Part shown: piece by piece, positions 37,380 through 47,477 of the stretch | Layout: every line of letters begins with the position of its first letter | Position numbering within the stretch: the first letter of the stretch is position 1 | From: Paludibacter sp. 47-17 | Lineage (GTDB): Bacteria; Bacteroidota; Bacteroidia; Bacteroidales; Paludibacteraceae | NCBI GenBank assembly: GCA_001898935.1 | Contig: MKVT01000030.1 | Span: forward strand, 1 to 64,000 | Length of the DNA: 64,000 nt | Direction of reading: 5' to 3' | Notes under the pieces: generated by a model | Databases searched by the model: none | What the model was told of the DNA's origin: nothing | The model's input: the letters and a program-made list of their open reading frames with translations, nothing else | Translations under genes and position numbers: made by a program

Positions 37380-38147
37380 TTAGTTGGCATCGAGCTGGCC
37401 GAAAACACGTTTCAATAACGCATTTACGCGGGCAGCAGGATTGGTGCGGATCGCTTTTTCCTCTTCGGCTACTTTCACAAACAACGCATCCAGCGCCCGT
37501 CCGGTTACATACTCCTGAAGGTCGATGGTTACGGGCTTCAGGCCCAATAACATGCCGGCCGTCGAACCCGCCGCTTTATTGTAGCCCTTGCTTAATGTAT
37601 TCCAGGTTTCGGTAGTCGAAACCCCAGCTACCAACGGTTTTGAAAGCGAAGCAGCTATTTTGGGCCGGAAGGCATCGTGCAACTGGGTATAAGTGGATGC
37701 TTTCAGGTATTCGGTAGCAGCATTATCGGAGCCAAACAATATTTGAGCTGCATCCGAAATGGTCATCGAACGAATCGCATTTTTGAATATAGGCCCGGCC
37801 TCCTTTACTGCATCTTCGGCCGACCGGTTGATCGACAGAATCGCCTTCTCGACCAATTCCTGCCCGCCCGGTATCAGCCGGATATTATCTACAATCGGTT
37901 TAGCTTCGGCCGGTAGCATTAACTTGAACAACTCGTTACCGTAAAAACCATTTTCGGCATGTAATACATTTACCGCGCCGGTAATGCCAAGTTCCAGCGA
38001 TTGTTTTAAACCGGCAATATTTTCGGCGCTGCTTACAGGAACTGTTGCCGAAGCAGCCTTCCCTGAAGGCATCGAACCTGCCAATTGTAAAAGTTCGGTA
38101 CAGGAAGTAGTAAGGAGAATAATTGATAAAATAAAAAAATACTTCAT
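37380..38147 (-). CDS. DUF4197 lipoprotein
   Basis: A 255-residue lipoprotein (lipobox LLTTSC, Cys16) of the DUF4197 family, which is widespread in Gram-negative bacteria and has no known function. It is mostly helical, with family segments GLKQSLELGITGAV and LFGSDNAATEYLKA. The HTCS gene starts 20 bases downstream on the same strand, so read-through into the regulator is possible. No link to xylan use is evident. Confidence 0.85.
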   Translation of the reverse strand: MKYFFILSIILLTTSCTELLQLAGSMPSGKAASATVPVSSAENIAGLKQSLELGITGAVNVLHAENGFYGNELFKLMLPAEAKPIVDNIRLIPGGQELVEKAILSINRSAEDAVKEAGPIFKNAIRSMTISDAAQILFGSDNAATEYLKASTYTQLHDAFRPKIAASLSKPLVAGVSTTETWNTLSKGYNKAAGSTAGMLLGLKPVTIDLQEYVTGRALDALFVKVAEEEKAIRTNPAARVNALLKRVFGQLDAN

Positions 38148-38397
38148 TGCTACTGTGTTTTACGGGTAAATCGGGCTGTAAAAATAGTAAAAAAAATGTA
38201 CCTGAAAAATTATTCGTTTCCCTTCACTCTATTGTTAACAATTGGCTGAACAATTTTTCAGCTTTGTTGTTTAGCATTAAGAATGGTTTATTTTGGTTAA
38301 ATTATACATTTATTAAACGATCATTCTATGGATTTTAAAATTGTCATTCTATTATATTTACCTATTGCTTCTAAAAATTAATTTTATGGATTTACAG

Positions 38398-41300
38398 ATG
38401 AAACGCGGACTATGGATGGTAGTATCATTCATAGTCGTTCTGTTGGTGAACGGGTGTCAGGATCCGCTTTACGACTTTAACAAGGAGATCGATACCGAGA
38501 TTAAAGTGGGTGGAGATTCATTAACCATTCCCATCGGCTCGACAGATACAATGAAGTTAAGTAGCTTTTTAAGCACCGACGATCTTGACTTTTTAGAAAT
38601 TATGGAAGATGGCGGCTATGGATTACGCCTTTCCGACTCGTTGTATGTCGACAATTTATTAAAAGATCTGGATAAGAGCAAACTGAAGTTTGACGATTTC
38701 ATGTTCAGTAATGCTACCACCATCAGTTTTGGTGACATGAGCCTGCACGATGTAAAAATCCCCGGCTTCACCAAAAAAGATACGCTCGGCATGAATATCC
38801 CGAAAATCGATCTGGGCGATATCGCACCGGCTATCAATATGAACAAACAATTCTCGGTGGGTTTCTCCAAATATTCGCCCGACAAGCTCGACATCGCCGA
38901 CTTTTCGAACATCACCCGGCAGGAAGACTTTATGGCCAGCCAGATTCCGGTGAATCAGGAAATACACCCGGCTTTTGAGTTTACGTCGACCGAACCGATT
39001 ACGGTAATCGATAACAATGGAAATCCGCTGAAATTGCAGATCAACTATTCAATCGACGTACCGGGAGGGATAAAAAACATCCACCGTATCGACCTGGAAG
39101 CCGGCGCCAATCTCGATATTTCCATCGAACTCGACGGAGCTCAAACCAGCCTGTCAGCAGGTAACTTTGTACCTTCGCTCACCATCGATCCTTCGAACCT
39201 CTTCCGTTTCAGCCCCTTAACCCCGCTCACCGACGGAAAAATCAGGTTCGACAGTTCCAATCCGCTTACCAACTTTAATTCCTATAAATCGAGCAAAGCC
39301 TACACGATCACCGCCTTCGAAAATCTGCCTCTTGCCGTAAACGATAAGCTGGAGGTCGAAAAAGATATTTTGGTACAAGGCTCCATCACCGCTCAGGGTA
39401 CAATCAGAGAAAACAAAGGATTGGAGGCCAAGCAAATCGACCTGATCGTGAATGTATCGATCAAAAATCTGAAACTGAAAAATCTCGATTTTGATCTTCC
39501 GGCGTTCAGTACTACCATCAGTGGTACGTCTCCGTTTACAATCGACGAAACCGGCTTGCCGGCCCAGGTTAATAAAATAAATACAATTTATTTCGAAAAA
39601 GCACCGGGTTCGGCACTCCCGACCAATATGGTAATTTTGTTCAAACCTTCCGACTTGCCCGAAATTCAAAATGCCGATTACACCATTAAAAATCTGACCA
39701 TCGATTTCCCGGCCGGATTTGTATTCAGCAATATGGCCGGAAAAACCTACTCGGTTTCCAATGTGCCTTTCAATACGACTACCGGATTTAAGGTAGAGCT
39801 CAGTTTGTCGGAAATTGACCTTTCGTCGGTTAATATTGTAAACGGAACGCTCAACTGGTCGGGCGACATCAGTTACAACGGCGATATAGGCATTGCCGGA
39901 CGTATGGAATCGAAAAACATAAACCCGGCCTCCAATTCGGTGATTAATCTGACAACCGAAACGGCCATTAAACTGAAATCGGCATCGGTAGTTACCAATC
40001 AGATTAACGAACAGCTGGAAAAAAGCTCCATCGATTTTGTCCTCGACATCGATATCCCGAAAGAAATCACCCGGCTTACGACAGTAACAATGAAACGGGG
40101 AAGTACTATCCGTGTCGACATCAATAAACCGGCATTGCCACTCAAGCTGAATGCCACTGATCTGCAGGTGAAATTCTCCGACATGTTCGAGTTCTTCCCC
40201 AAAGCCGGACTGAATGGCAGTGTGTATACCGTGAACGGCCCAATGCCCGATTATATAGAACTCGAATTGAAAGCGCTCCATGTGAATCAGGATCTGGTCG
40301 ACGGAAAAATATCCTTGAACGAAAACGTGACCATCGAAGGAGGAATTCAGCTGGAACCCGGAACCGTGAATTCGGAAAGCCTGAACAATATGGCCAACGA
40401 TATCAAGCTGCTGGTGACGGTGTCCGATATGTACATTGCCTCTACGTCGGTGGAAGTCGAAACGCTGGAAGCCAACTACAAAGATCTAGCTACGTTGAAT
40501 CTCGCCATCGACGATATTCCGTCGGAAATCGTATCGCTCGACAGTATCGTACTGAAAAGCGGCTCGGCCATCGGAATGGAAATCAACTTAACCAATCTGC
40601 CCGATTTAGGCAACAATCCGTTGCTCGCCAACATCAAAATAAAATTCCCGAAATTGCTTGTTTTTGCACCGGGCCAGGTAAATGCTGAAAATGAACTGGT
40701 GATCGAACAGGCATTTGTAAATGGAAAGCTGAACAAAACCCTCAATCTGAGAGGATTGAAGTTCGACGGAAAAGCGCTCGACGGGAAACTGATCCTCAAC
40801 GAAAAGGTGGACTTTGACGTGACGGTTCGAATTGAAAACCCCACCATCAACAGCGATGATCTGAATAATGATCCGGTTGCGGCAGGCATGAATATTTCCA
40901 TAAAAGGACTGGAATTCCAGAAAGTATACGGTAAATTTAATGTCGATCTCAACGATCAGCTGAACATCGGAAATATTAAACTTCAACTTCCCGATATACT
41001 GAAAGGTAACGATGTTTCGCTCGATATTACCAATCCGGTTCTTACCCTGGCCACCGAAAGTAATATCGGCATACCGGTGGATGCGGCGCTCGGATTAACT
41101 AAATACGTCGACGGTTCACTGGTAACGAACGATAAAGTAACGGTTAATTTCCGGTTGCCGAAAGCCAATTCGCCTTCCGAAATCATGAAATCCTATTATT
41201 GGGTGAGCCCTACCGACGACGGCAAACCGGCCCATTATACCTTCGTACAATCGAACCTGCAAAAATTGCTGCAACCACTTCCCGATTCGGTAAAACTGGA

Positions 41301-41805
41301 TCTGGTACCGACAATCGACAATAATTACCAGCATCTCATCGATTTGATGGCGGTATATAAGCTGAAGGTGAAATACGATATCAACATTCCGTTTAAATTC
41401 GGTAAAGACCTGAGCATCACGGTACGCGATACCATCAACGATATCGATCTCGGTTTGGGCGAGGAGGGCCTCAATACGGGAAGCCTCGAATTGCTGGGAA
41501 CTATATTGAATTCGATTCCGCTGAACCTGGAATTACAGTTACTGCTTACCGACGCCAACTTCAATATCCTGGCCACCACCAGCAAACAAACGATAGCAGC
41601 CGGAGCGCCTGACGGCAATGCGGTGGCTTCGAAACTGGCCATCAAGCTCGCCGATAATCTTGACAACTTAAAGCGTCTGAACAAGGTTATTCTCACATTC
41701 AAGGCAACATCGAACACCACTGTTGCCGGAACACCGCTCAAACCGGACAATTTTATTAAAGCAGAGCTTAGGGCACGAGTGGGTGGAGTAAAAGTAACGT
41801 TATAA
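38398..41805 (+). CDS. Large repeat lipoprotein of unknown function
   Basis: I do not recognise a named family. The protein has about 1,135 residues and a clean lipoprotein signal (MKRGLWMVVSFIVVLLVNGC, Cys20); an ATG four codons upstream is possible. It contains at least four tandem all-beta units of 150-170 residues. Each begins like LDSIVLKSGSAIGMEINL or LTTVTMKRGSTIRVDIN and contains a KFP/FSPxxxF-type strand, a DGKI(S/L)LNE segment and an NP-rich link. Asp, Asn and Leu dominate; cysteine is nearly absent. The DUF5723 gene follows 22 bases downstream, so the two form one unit. A surface or periplasmic scaffold role is a guess. Confidence 0.75.
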   Translation: MKRGLWMVVSFIVVLLVNGCQDPLYDFNKEIDTEIKVGGDSLTIPIGSTDTMKLSSFLSTDDLDFLEIMEDGGYGLRLSDSLYVDNLLKDLDKSKLKFDDFMFSNATTISFGDMSLHDVKIPGFTKKDTLGMNIPKIDLGDIAPAINMNKQFSVGFSKYSPDKLDIADFSNITRQEDFMASQIPVNQEIHPAFEFTSTEPITVIDNNGNPLKLQINYSIDVPGGIKNIHRIDLEAGANLDISIELDGAQTSLSAGNFVPSLTIDPSNLFRFSPLTPLTDGKIRFDSSNPLTNFNSYKSSKAYTITAFENLPLAVNDKLEVEKDILVQGSITAQGTIRENKGLEAKQIDLIVNVSIKNLKLKNLDFDLPAFSTTISGTSPFTIDETGLPAQVNKINTIYFEKAPGSALPTNMVILFKPSDLPEIQNADYTIKNLTIDFPAGFVFSNMAGKTYSVSNVPFNTTTGFKVELSLSEIDLSSVNIVNGTLNWSGDISYNGDIGIAGRMESKNINPASNSVINLTTETAIKLKSASVVTNQINEQLEKSSIDFVLDIDIPKEITRLTTVTMKRGSTIRVDINKPALPLKLNATDLQVKFSDMFEFFPKAGLNGSVYTVNGPMPDYIELELKALHVNQDLVDGKISLNENVTIEGGIQLEPGTVNSESLNNMANDIKLLVTVSDMYIASTSVEVETLEANYKDLATLNLAIDDIPSEIVSLDSIVLKSGSAIGMEINLTNLPDLGNNPLLANIKIKFPKLLVFAPGQVNAENELVIEQAFVNGKLNKTLNLRGLKFDGKALDGKLILNEKVDFDVTVRIENPTINSDDLNNDPVAAGMNISIKGLEFQKVYGKFNVDLNDQLNIGNIKLQLPDILKGNDVSLDITNPVLTLATESNIGIPVDAALGLTKYVDGSLVTNDKVTVNFRLPKANSPSEIMKSYYWVSPTDDGKPAHYTFVQSNLQKLLQPLPDSVKLDLVPTIDNNYQHLIDLMAVYKLKVKYDINIPFKFGKDLSITVRDTINDIDLGLGEEGLNTGSLELLGTILNSIPLNLELQLLLTDANFNILATTSKQTIAAGAPDGNAVASKLAIKLADNLDNLKRLNKVILTFKATSNTTVAGTPLKPDNFIKAELRARVGGVKVTL
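39070..41010 (+). repeat. Four diverged protein-level repeats in the large lipoprotein
   Basis: Repeat starts fall near 39075 (IHRIDLEAGANLDISIEL), 39571 (INTIYFEKAPGS), 40072 (LTTVTMKRGSTIRVDIN) and 40531 (LDSIVLKSGSAIGMEINL), 153-168 codons apart. Similarity is visible in protein only, so the duplication is old. Units 3 and 4 are closest to each other. Confidence 0.6.
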
Positions 41806-41827
41806 TCAACCTTTAAGTAATAAAATT

Positions 41828-43216
41828 ATGAAACAGACAGCATTTAACTATATTCTCGGGGCACTGATCATTGTGTTTACTGTTGGCACAGTCGGGGCTC
41901 AACAGGTAGCAAAGATAGGGTATTTCATGGATCATTCAACGCACAAGCATTTAATGAACCCCGCGTTGGTACCTTCCAGGGGATACATCAGTATTCCGGC
42001 ACTTGGCTCGGTCGATCTCGACTTACGCTCCAACCTGAGTTTACCTCAATTCCTGTATCCGGGCTCCAACGGTCAGTTGATGACCTTTTTGCACGAGGAT
42101 GTTACTCCGCAACAATTTTTATCGCAACTGAACCCCGAAAACTACCTCCGGCTCCAGCAGCGTTTCAGCCTGCTTTCAGCCGGTGCTTACTTCGGCAGTT
42201 CATTCTGGACTTTCGAAGTAGCTTCCCGGATTAACGCCGGCTTTTCGATTCCCTACGACTTTTTCGCCTTCCTTAAAAAGGGAATGGACAACGCGCAGGG
42301 TAACCGCTACGAAATCAGAGACCTGAAAATGGGAGCCGATGCGTTGATCGAAACATCGGTAGGTTCGTCGTTCGTGGTGGCCGACAACATTCGTGTGGGA
42401 GTAAAAGGTAAATTATTGATCGGTGCAGCCAAAGCCGTTGGAGGTATGGATGAGATGATAATCGACATGCGTCCCGACAAATGGACTGTAAGTTCCAATG
42501 GTTCGATCAATTTGTACGGCGCCGGTTTCGGATTTACCAAAAACGCCGAGGGTGTGGTCGAAGGTGTCGAATTTGCGTCGTCCGGGACGTCGGGAATGGG
42601 CTTGGCGCTCGACCTGGGTGCCAGCTGGAAACCCCTCGATTTTCTTGAAGTATCGGCCGGCATCACCGATCTTGGCCGGGTGAGCTGGAAGAAAGATCAC
42701 AACCGGGTTGCCCGTGCCCAAGGCACTGTTACCTACACCGGTCTCGAAAATATCAGCCTGGATGACAATGATACCGACGAAGACCCTTTGAAAGACATCA
42801 CCGACCAGTTTATGGAACTGGCGCAATTTAAAGAATCGAGCACTACCGCTAAACTTTCCGAATCGTTGAGCCCTACGCTGAACATTGGCGCCGAAGCAGG
42901 TGTACTCGACAATAAAGTAAGTTTCGGATTGCTGTATACCGGTCGTATGATTCCGGGCAACCCTCTGAACGAACTGACCGGTGTGATCAACCTGCGTCCG
43001 ATTGAACATATCAACCTGGCTACCAGCTATACCCTTATCGACGGCGTGCAGAAAAGTTTCGGACTGGCGCTGGGCGTCAACCTGGTGGTGGCCAACCTGT
43101 TTATTGCCTGCGATTATATTCCTACCCGTATGGCCACCGGCGCACCTATCCCCCTCTCGGAAGCTACCACCCATATCCAGATCGGAGCTTCGGTAAGCTT
43201 GGGCAAAATGAAATAG
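41828..43216 (+). CDS. DUF5723 outer-membrane beta-barrel protein
   Basis: A 462-residue exported protein (signal peptide ending VGTVGAQQ) of the Bacteroidota DUF5723 family. After FMDHSTHKHLMNPALVPSRG it continues as alternating amphipathic strands (ALDLGASWKPLDFLEVSAGI, HINLATSYTLIDG), a PorV/FadL-like plan, and ends with an aromatic- and glycine-rich last strand. It follows the repeat lipoprotein by 22 bases and a strong terminator follows it, so the two genes are a dedicated pair. Function is unknown. Confidence 0.85.
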   Translation: MKQTAFNYILGALIIVFTVGTVGAQQVAKIGYFMDHSTHKHLMNPALVPSRGYISIPALGSVDLDLRSNLSLPQFLYPGSNGQLMTFLHEDVTPQQFLSQLNPENYLRLQQRFSLLSAGAYFGSSFWTFEVASRINAGFSIPYDFFAFLKKGMDNAQGNRYEIRDLKMGADALIETSVGSSFVVADNIRVGVKGKLLIGAAKAVGGMDEMIIDMRPDKWTVSSNGSINLYGAGFGFTKNAEGVVEGVEFASSGTSGMGLALDLGASWKPLDFLEVSAGITDLGRVSWKKDHNRVARAQGTVTYTGLENISLDDNDTDEDPLKDITDQFMELAQFKESSTTAKLSESLSPTLNIGAEAGVLDNKVSFGLLYTGRMIPGNPLNELTGVINLRPIEHINLATSYTLIDGVQKSFGLALGVNLVVANLFIACDYIPTRMATGAPIPLSEATTHIQIGASVSLGKMK

Positions 43217-43249
43217 TCGGAAAAAACAACGAGAATGTGTCAAAATGAA

Positions 43250-43290
43250 CTGAACCCTAAAAGTTGCTGATTCAACTTTTAGGGTTCAGT
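43250..43290 (+). terminator. Terminator of the lipoprotein/DUF5723 unit
   Basis: CTGAACCCT then AAAAGTTG pairs with CAACTTTTAGGGTTCAG (one bulged A) around a 6-base loop, followed by TCTTTATAAA. It lies 33 bases after the DUF5723 stop. Confidence 0.8.
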
Positions 43291-43465
43291 CTTTATAAAG
43301 GACACATAAAGTGATAATTCATTAATTTGTAAAGCTTATGAAGAGGAAGACGAGCACCGAGTCGCCCGAAAAGTCGCCGCAAGCCGTGTTTGTTCAGGAT
43401 GTTTTTTTAAAGTGACAGAGGATGCGTCAAACACGAAGTAATTGACACATCCTCATAAACCCTTC
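43291..43465. other. Intergenic region with a second hairpin
   Basis: GAGGATGCGTCAA (43418-43430) and TTGACACATCCTC (43442-43454) form a 13-bp stem with one mismatch, just behind the blaR1 stop. It probably ends the minus-strand blaR1 message, although no long T-run follows. A 25-codon frame starting ATG at 43338 (MKRKTSTESPEKSPQ) is open but has no other support. Confidence 0.5.
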
Positions 43466-45100
43466 TTACTTTTTCATTGTAATAAGTATTACCCCATCAG
43501 CGGCGCGGTCGCCATATTTGGCAATCAGTTCCTGTTTCCGTACGGGATCATCGTTCGATTTCAGTACTGTGATTTCCTGAATATCATCGGGTTTGATGGT
43601 ATTTAAATCAAAACCCTGTTCTTTCACGACGCCATCGACAACCAGTACCGGATAGTTTTTCTGTGATTGAGGGGCTGCTTTTTCGTCCGAACTCTTCTGA
43701 AGTCTGAAATTGATCGGCAAGGTATATTTTACTTGTACGATTTTCCCTTTTTGTTTACCCGGTTGCCAGGCCGGCATATTTTGTACCACCCTCACGGCTT
43801 CGGCATCCAGCTCGGGCGAAATACCGCGTAGAATGACAGGCTCTGTAACTTTCCCTTCGCGGTCGATTACAAAACTGACGATCACCCGGCCTTCAATTCC
43901 TTTCTGCTGAGCTGCTACCGGATATTTGATTGCATTCGACAAATATTTGAACATAGCCTGCTCGCCACCGGTAAACTGGGGCATTTCTTCAACAACCATA
44001 AAAACAGGTTCGTCTTTCTGGGGAGTTTCGGCCGGAGCATAGCCCACAACAGTAAGTTCGTTCAATTTCGAAGGTTCTTTTTGTACGGGCCCGGCATCGT
44101 TCTTTTTTGGACCTGACCGCGACACTTCATTCTGTGAGTCGGCTACTATCGCTGCGGGTACTGCAACTACAGCCGAATTCGATTCCGATACCAATTCGGC
44201 AACGGGAGCCGGAAGTAACTTGCCAAGCGAAGCAGCAAGCGTTTCGGCATTACTTAATACAACTAACGAAAAGCTAAGCGGCGCAATCAACAGGTACTTC
44301 AATGCTGTTGTTTTGCTCGAACGAGGTTGATTCATCATACGGATACGTTTTTTAAGGGGTGAAATATTAAATTTATTAGTTAATTTATAACCGGGAAGTT
44401 GACAACTGAGCTGTAATAAATGGTATTGATAATGCCGCGAATCGACACCCGAAGCCACTACCCTGTCGTCGGCCAGGTACTCCAGATTCTGCCTTATTTC
44501 TTTTCGCAACACCCATACAAACGGATTGATCCAGAAAAATACACACAGGAGTTCGGCAAGCACCACATCCAGGCTATGCCATTGGCGAACGTGGGTTAAC
44601 TCGTGCGTTAAAATCTGATGGATTTCGTCATCCGAATGGAGCGACGGATTGAGATAGATCGTGCCAAAAAAAGAAAATGGAGTGACGTCGCCGCTCAGTT
44701 CACGAACCGAAACGCCCTGTACATTGATTTTTTTGGCCTGCAACTGCATACGGAACAGGGAGATGAGCTGAATCAGCACCCGGATGAGCAACGCGGCAGC
44801 AACAGCCAGATAAAGACCCAAGGTCAGCTCTTTCCAGGGAACCACAACTGCGGCAGCCGGAGTAACCACCAATTCCTGCAATTCGATATATTCCACGGCT
44901 ATGCCGCGTATCGCAGAACTATCGTGAATCCACGACTGAATCGAAAACAGAGGATAGGAGAAAGCAATGATTACCAACGATACCAGGTAAATACGACGTG
45001 CTTTCCATAAAGTATCGCCGGAAAAGAACAAACGGTAAAAAAGAAGGAACAAAGCTATCGCGATGTTAACCTTGAGCAGATAAATGAAAGCCGGATTCAT
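43466..45100 (-). CDS. BlaR1/M56-type membrane metalloprotease with TonB-C and plug-like tail
   Basis: A 544-residue protein. Four membrane helices in the first 300 residues surround a cytoplasmic M56 peptidase domain with zinc motif HELTH (166-170) and the INPFVW helix. A periplasmic linker rich in Pro and Ala follows, then a TonB C-terminal domain (about 385-460, IEGRVIVSFVIDREGKV), then a last segment resembling the plug of TonB-dependent receptors (DDIQEITVLK, YGDRAADGVILITMKK). BlaR1 proteins cleave the partner BlaI repressor on a signal. The start overlaps blaI by 4 bases. The signal here is unknown; no beta-lactamase is nearby. Confidence 0.9.
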   Translation of the reverse strand: MNPAFIYLLKVNIAIALFLLFYRLFFSGDTLWKARRIYLVSLVIIAFSYPLFSIQSWIHDSSAIRGIAVEYIELQELVVTPAAAVVVPWKELTLGLYLAVAAALLIRVLIQLISLFRMQLQAKKINVQGVSVRELSGDVTPFSFFGTIYLNPSLHSDDEIHQILTHELTHVRQWHSLDVVLAELLCVFFWINPFVWVLRKEIRQNLEYLADDRVVASGVDSRHYQYHLLQLSCQLPGYKLTNKFNISPLKKRIRMMNQPRSSKTTALKYLLIAPLSFSLVVLSNAETLAASLGKLLPAPVAELVSESNSAVVAVPAAIVADSQNEVSRSGPKKNDAGPVQKEPSKLNELTVVGYAPAETPQKDEPVFMVVEEMPQFTGGEQAMFKYLSNAIKYPVAAQQKGIEGRVIVSFVIDREGKVTEPVILRGISPELDAEAVRVVQNMPAWQPGKQKGKIVQVKYTLPINFRLQKSSDEKAAPQSQKNYPVLVVDGVVKEQGFDLNTIKPDDIQEITVLKSNDDPVRKQELIAKYGDRAADGVILITMKK

Positions 45101-45453
45101 TTCTTTTCGATTAAGCGGATGATTTCCTGTAACTCATCGGTCGATATTTTTTGCTTTTCAGCAAAAAAACTCACCATTTCCTTGTAGGAGTTACCAAAAT
45201 AATCGGACACCACGCGCGAGAGCGAATGCGATTTATATTCGCCTTCTTCCATGGTGGGTCGGTACTGGTAGCTGTTGGCATACTTACGGGCGCTGACGTA
45301 CCCTTTTCGCTCCAGGTTCTTCACAACGGAAGCAACCGTGGTGTAGGGCGGTCGGGGCTCCGGCATCAGTTCAATAAAATCGCGGATAAATCCTTTACCC
45401 TGCTGGTAAATAATCAATAAAAGTTCTTCTTCCTGATGAGTTAATTTTTCCAT
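45097..45453 (-). CDS. BlaI/MecI-family repressor
   Basis: A 118-residue winged-helix repressor: LTHQEEELLLIIYQQGKGF, then the recognition region PPYTTVASVVKNLERKGYV, and a C-terminal helical dimer arm that BlaR1-type proteases cut. ATG at 45453 begins the family-typical MEKLTHQEEE; 23 codons upstream are open but overlap the promoter. It overlaps blaR1 by 4 bases and has a matching operator in its own promoter, so it is autorepressed. Confidence 0.92.
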   Translation of the reverse strand: MEKLTHQEEELLLIIYQQGKGFIRDFIELMPEPRPPYTTVASVVKNLERKGYVSARKYANSYQYRPTMEEGEYKSHSLSRVVSDYFGNSYKEMVSFFAEKQKISTDELQEIIRLIEKK

Positions 45454-45478
45454 GTTTTCTTTGTATTTACGAACACAT

Positions 45479-45508
45479 CGCAAATCTACGATATTTTCGT
45501 AAACAAAC
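45479..45508 (-). promoter_or_regulatory. blaI-blaR1 promoter with BlaI operator
   Basis: On the minus strand TAGATTTG (45481-45488) is a -7 box with a TTG about 19 bases upstream. Between and overlapping them lies the inverted repeat TACGATATTTTCGTA (45487-45501, arms TACGA/TCGTA). A further TACGAA half-site lies nearer the start codon (near 45470). BlaI/MecI proteins bind short inverted repeats of this kind, so this is a repressor site over the promoter. Confidence 0.65.
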
Positions 45509-45556
45509 AACAACCAGGACAAACAATTAACACACTTTAAGATATAAAAAAAACAA

Positions 45557-45727
45557 CCCCGTCCTTCGGTTTGCAGTTCCTACCTATGTGGATTAACATC
45601 AACTATTAATCCTACAAGTCGGGACAACAAGCCGAAGGACGGGGTATGAAACATCGTATGAATAACGAACGGTTAGTAGTCGGGTGCATCCGATTGAACA
45701 TCGTGGCACTCGTACCTACTAACCGTT
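45557..45727 (-). terminator. Compound 3' hairpins behind enolase
   Basis: Two nested structures follow the eno stop. The near one closes with AACGGTTAGTAG/CTACTAACCGTT (45668-45727). The far one closes with CCCCGTCCTTCGG/CCGAAGGACGGGG (45557-45644), encloses an inner GGATTAA/TTAATCC stem and is followed on the minus strand by TTGTTTTTTTT, the features of a terminator. The loops are far larger than a plain terminator needs. The region has no ORF. Confidence 0.7.
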
Positions 45728-45760
45728 TATGATTCAGTTCCAACGGTTACCCGTTACAAC

Positions 45761-47050
<1,290 letters not shown>

Positions 47051-47113
47051 TTATGAAAATTAATAAATAGTTTCTCTTTTTTACACTGAATTTCAGTTTC
47101 CCGAAACCGGCCA

Positions 47114-47143
47114 CAAAGGTACTAAAAAAGCATGAACCTCAAA
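47114..47143 (-). promoter_or_regulatory. Enolase promoter
   Basis: On the minus strand TTTG (47140-47143) and TACCTTTG (47114-47121) are 18 bases apart, 72 bases before the eno start. Confidence 0.55.
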
Positions 47144-47166
47144 AATTATAGTTCCTAAAAATTTCA

Positions 47167-47475
47167 TCATTTGGGGGTAAAAAATTCCGCTTTCCCACAG
47201 TGCGGGCATAAATAAATTTCAAAGGATTCTTTGTTTTCAAAGGCTTCGAAAATATTCCCCAGCACACCGTAGTTGGTGCCTTCGTGAAAGCGAAACACCC
47301 CGGTGTAGACCATAGGAACTTCGGTGCAACGGAGGCAATTGATCGGCCGGTAGTGCGCCTGCTCTTCTTCCGACATAAACTTCACAACCGTTTTCTCAAC
47401 AAAACTGTAATGACAATTCCAGCACACTTCAAAATTATTTTCGACTTCGGCCTGGCAGTTTGGACAGGTTTTCAT
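47167..47475 (-). CDS. Small double zinc-ribbon protein
   Basis: A 102-residue protein with four CxxC knuckles: CPNC (4-7), CWNC (18-21), CLRC and CPHC, enough for two zinc ions. The first pair is a zinc ribbon; the second resembles the short DUF2007-type cap found on stress or transport proteins. It begins 2 bases after the antiporter stop, so it is co-transcribed. Function is not known. Confidence 0.8.
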   Translation of the reverse strand: MKTCPNCQAEVENNFEVCWNCHYSFVEKTVVKFMSEEEQAHYRPINCLRCTEVPMVYTGVFRFHEGTNYGVLGNIFEAFENKESFEIYLCPHCGKAEFFTPK

Positions 47476-47477
47476 GG

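Noticed and set aside
39217-40281. 354-codon minus-strand frame inside the repeat lipoprotein gene
   Set aside because: Opposite strand of a protein with a clean signal and repeats; Phe/Arg/Gly-rich shadow composition.
45668-45727. Hairpin considered as an integron attC-like site
   Set aside because: The ends do not fit RYYYAAC and GTTRRRY and no integrase gene is near.
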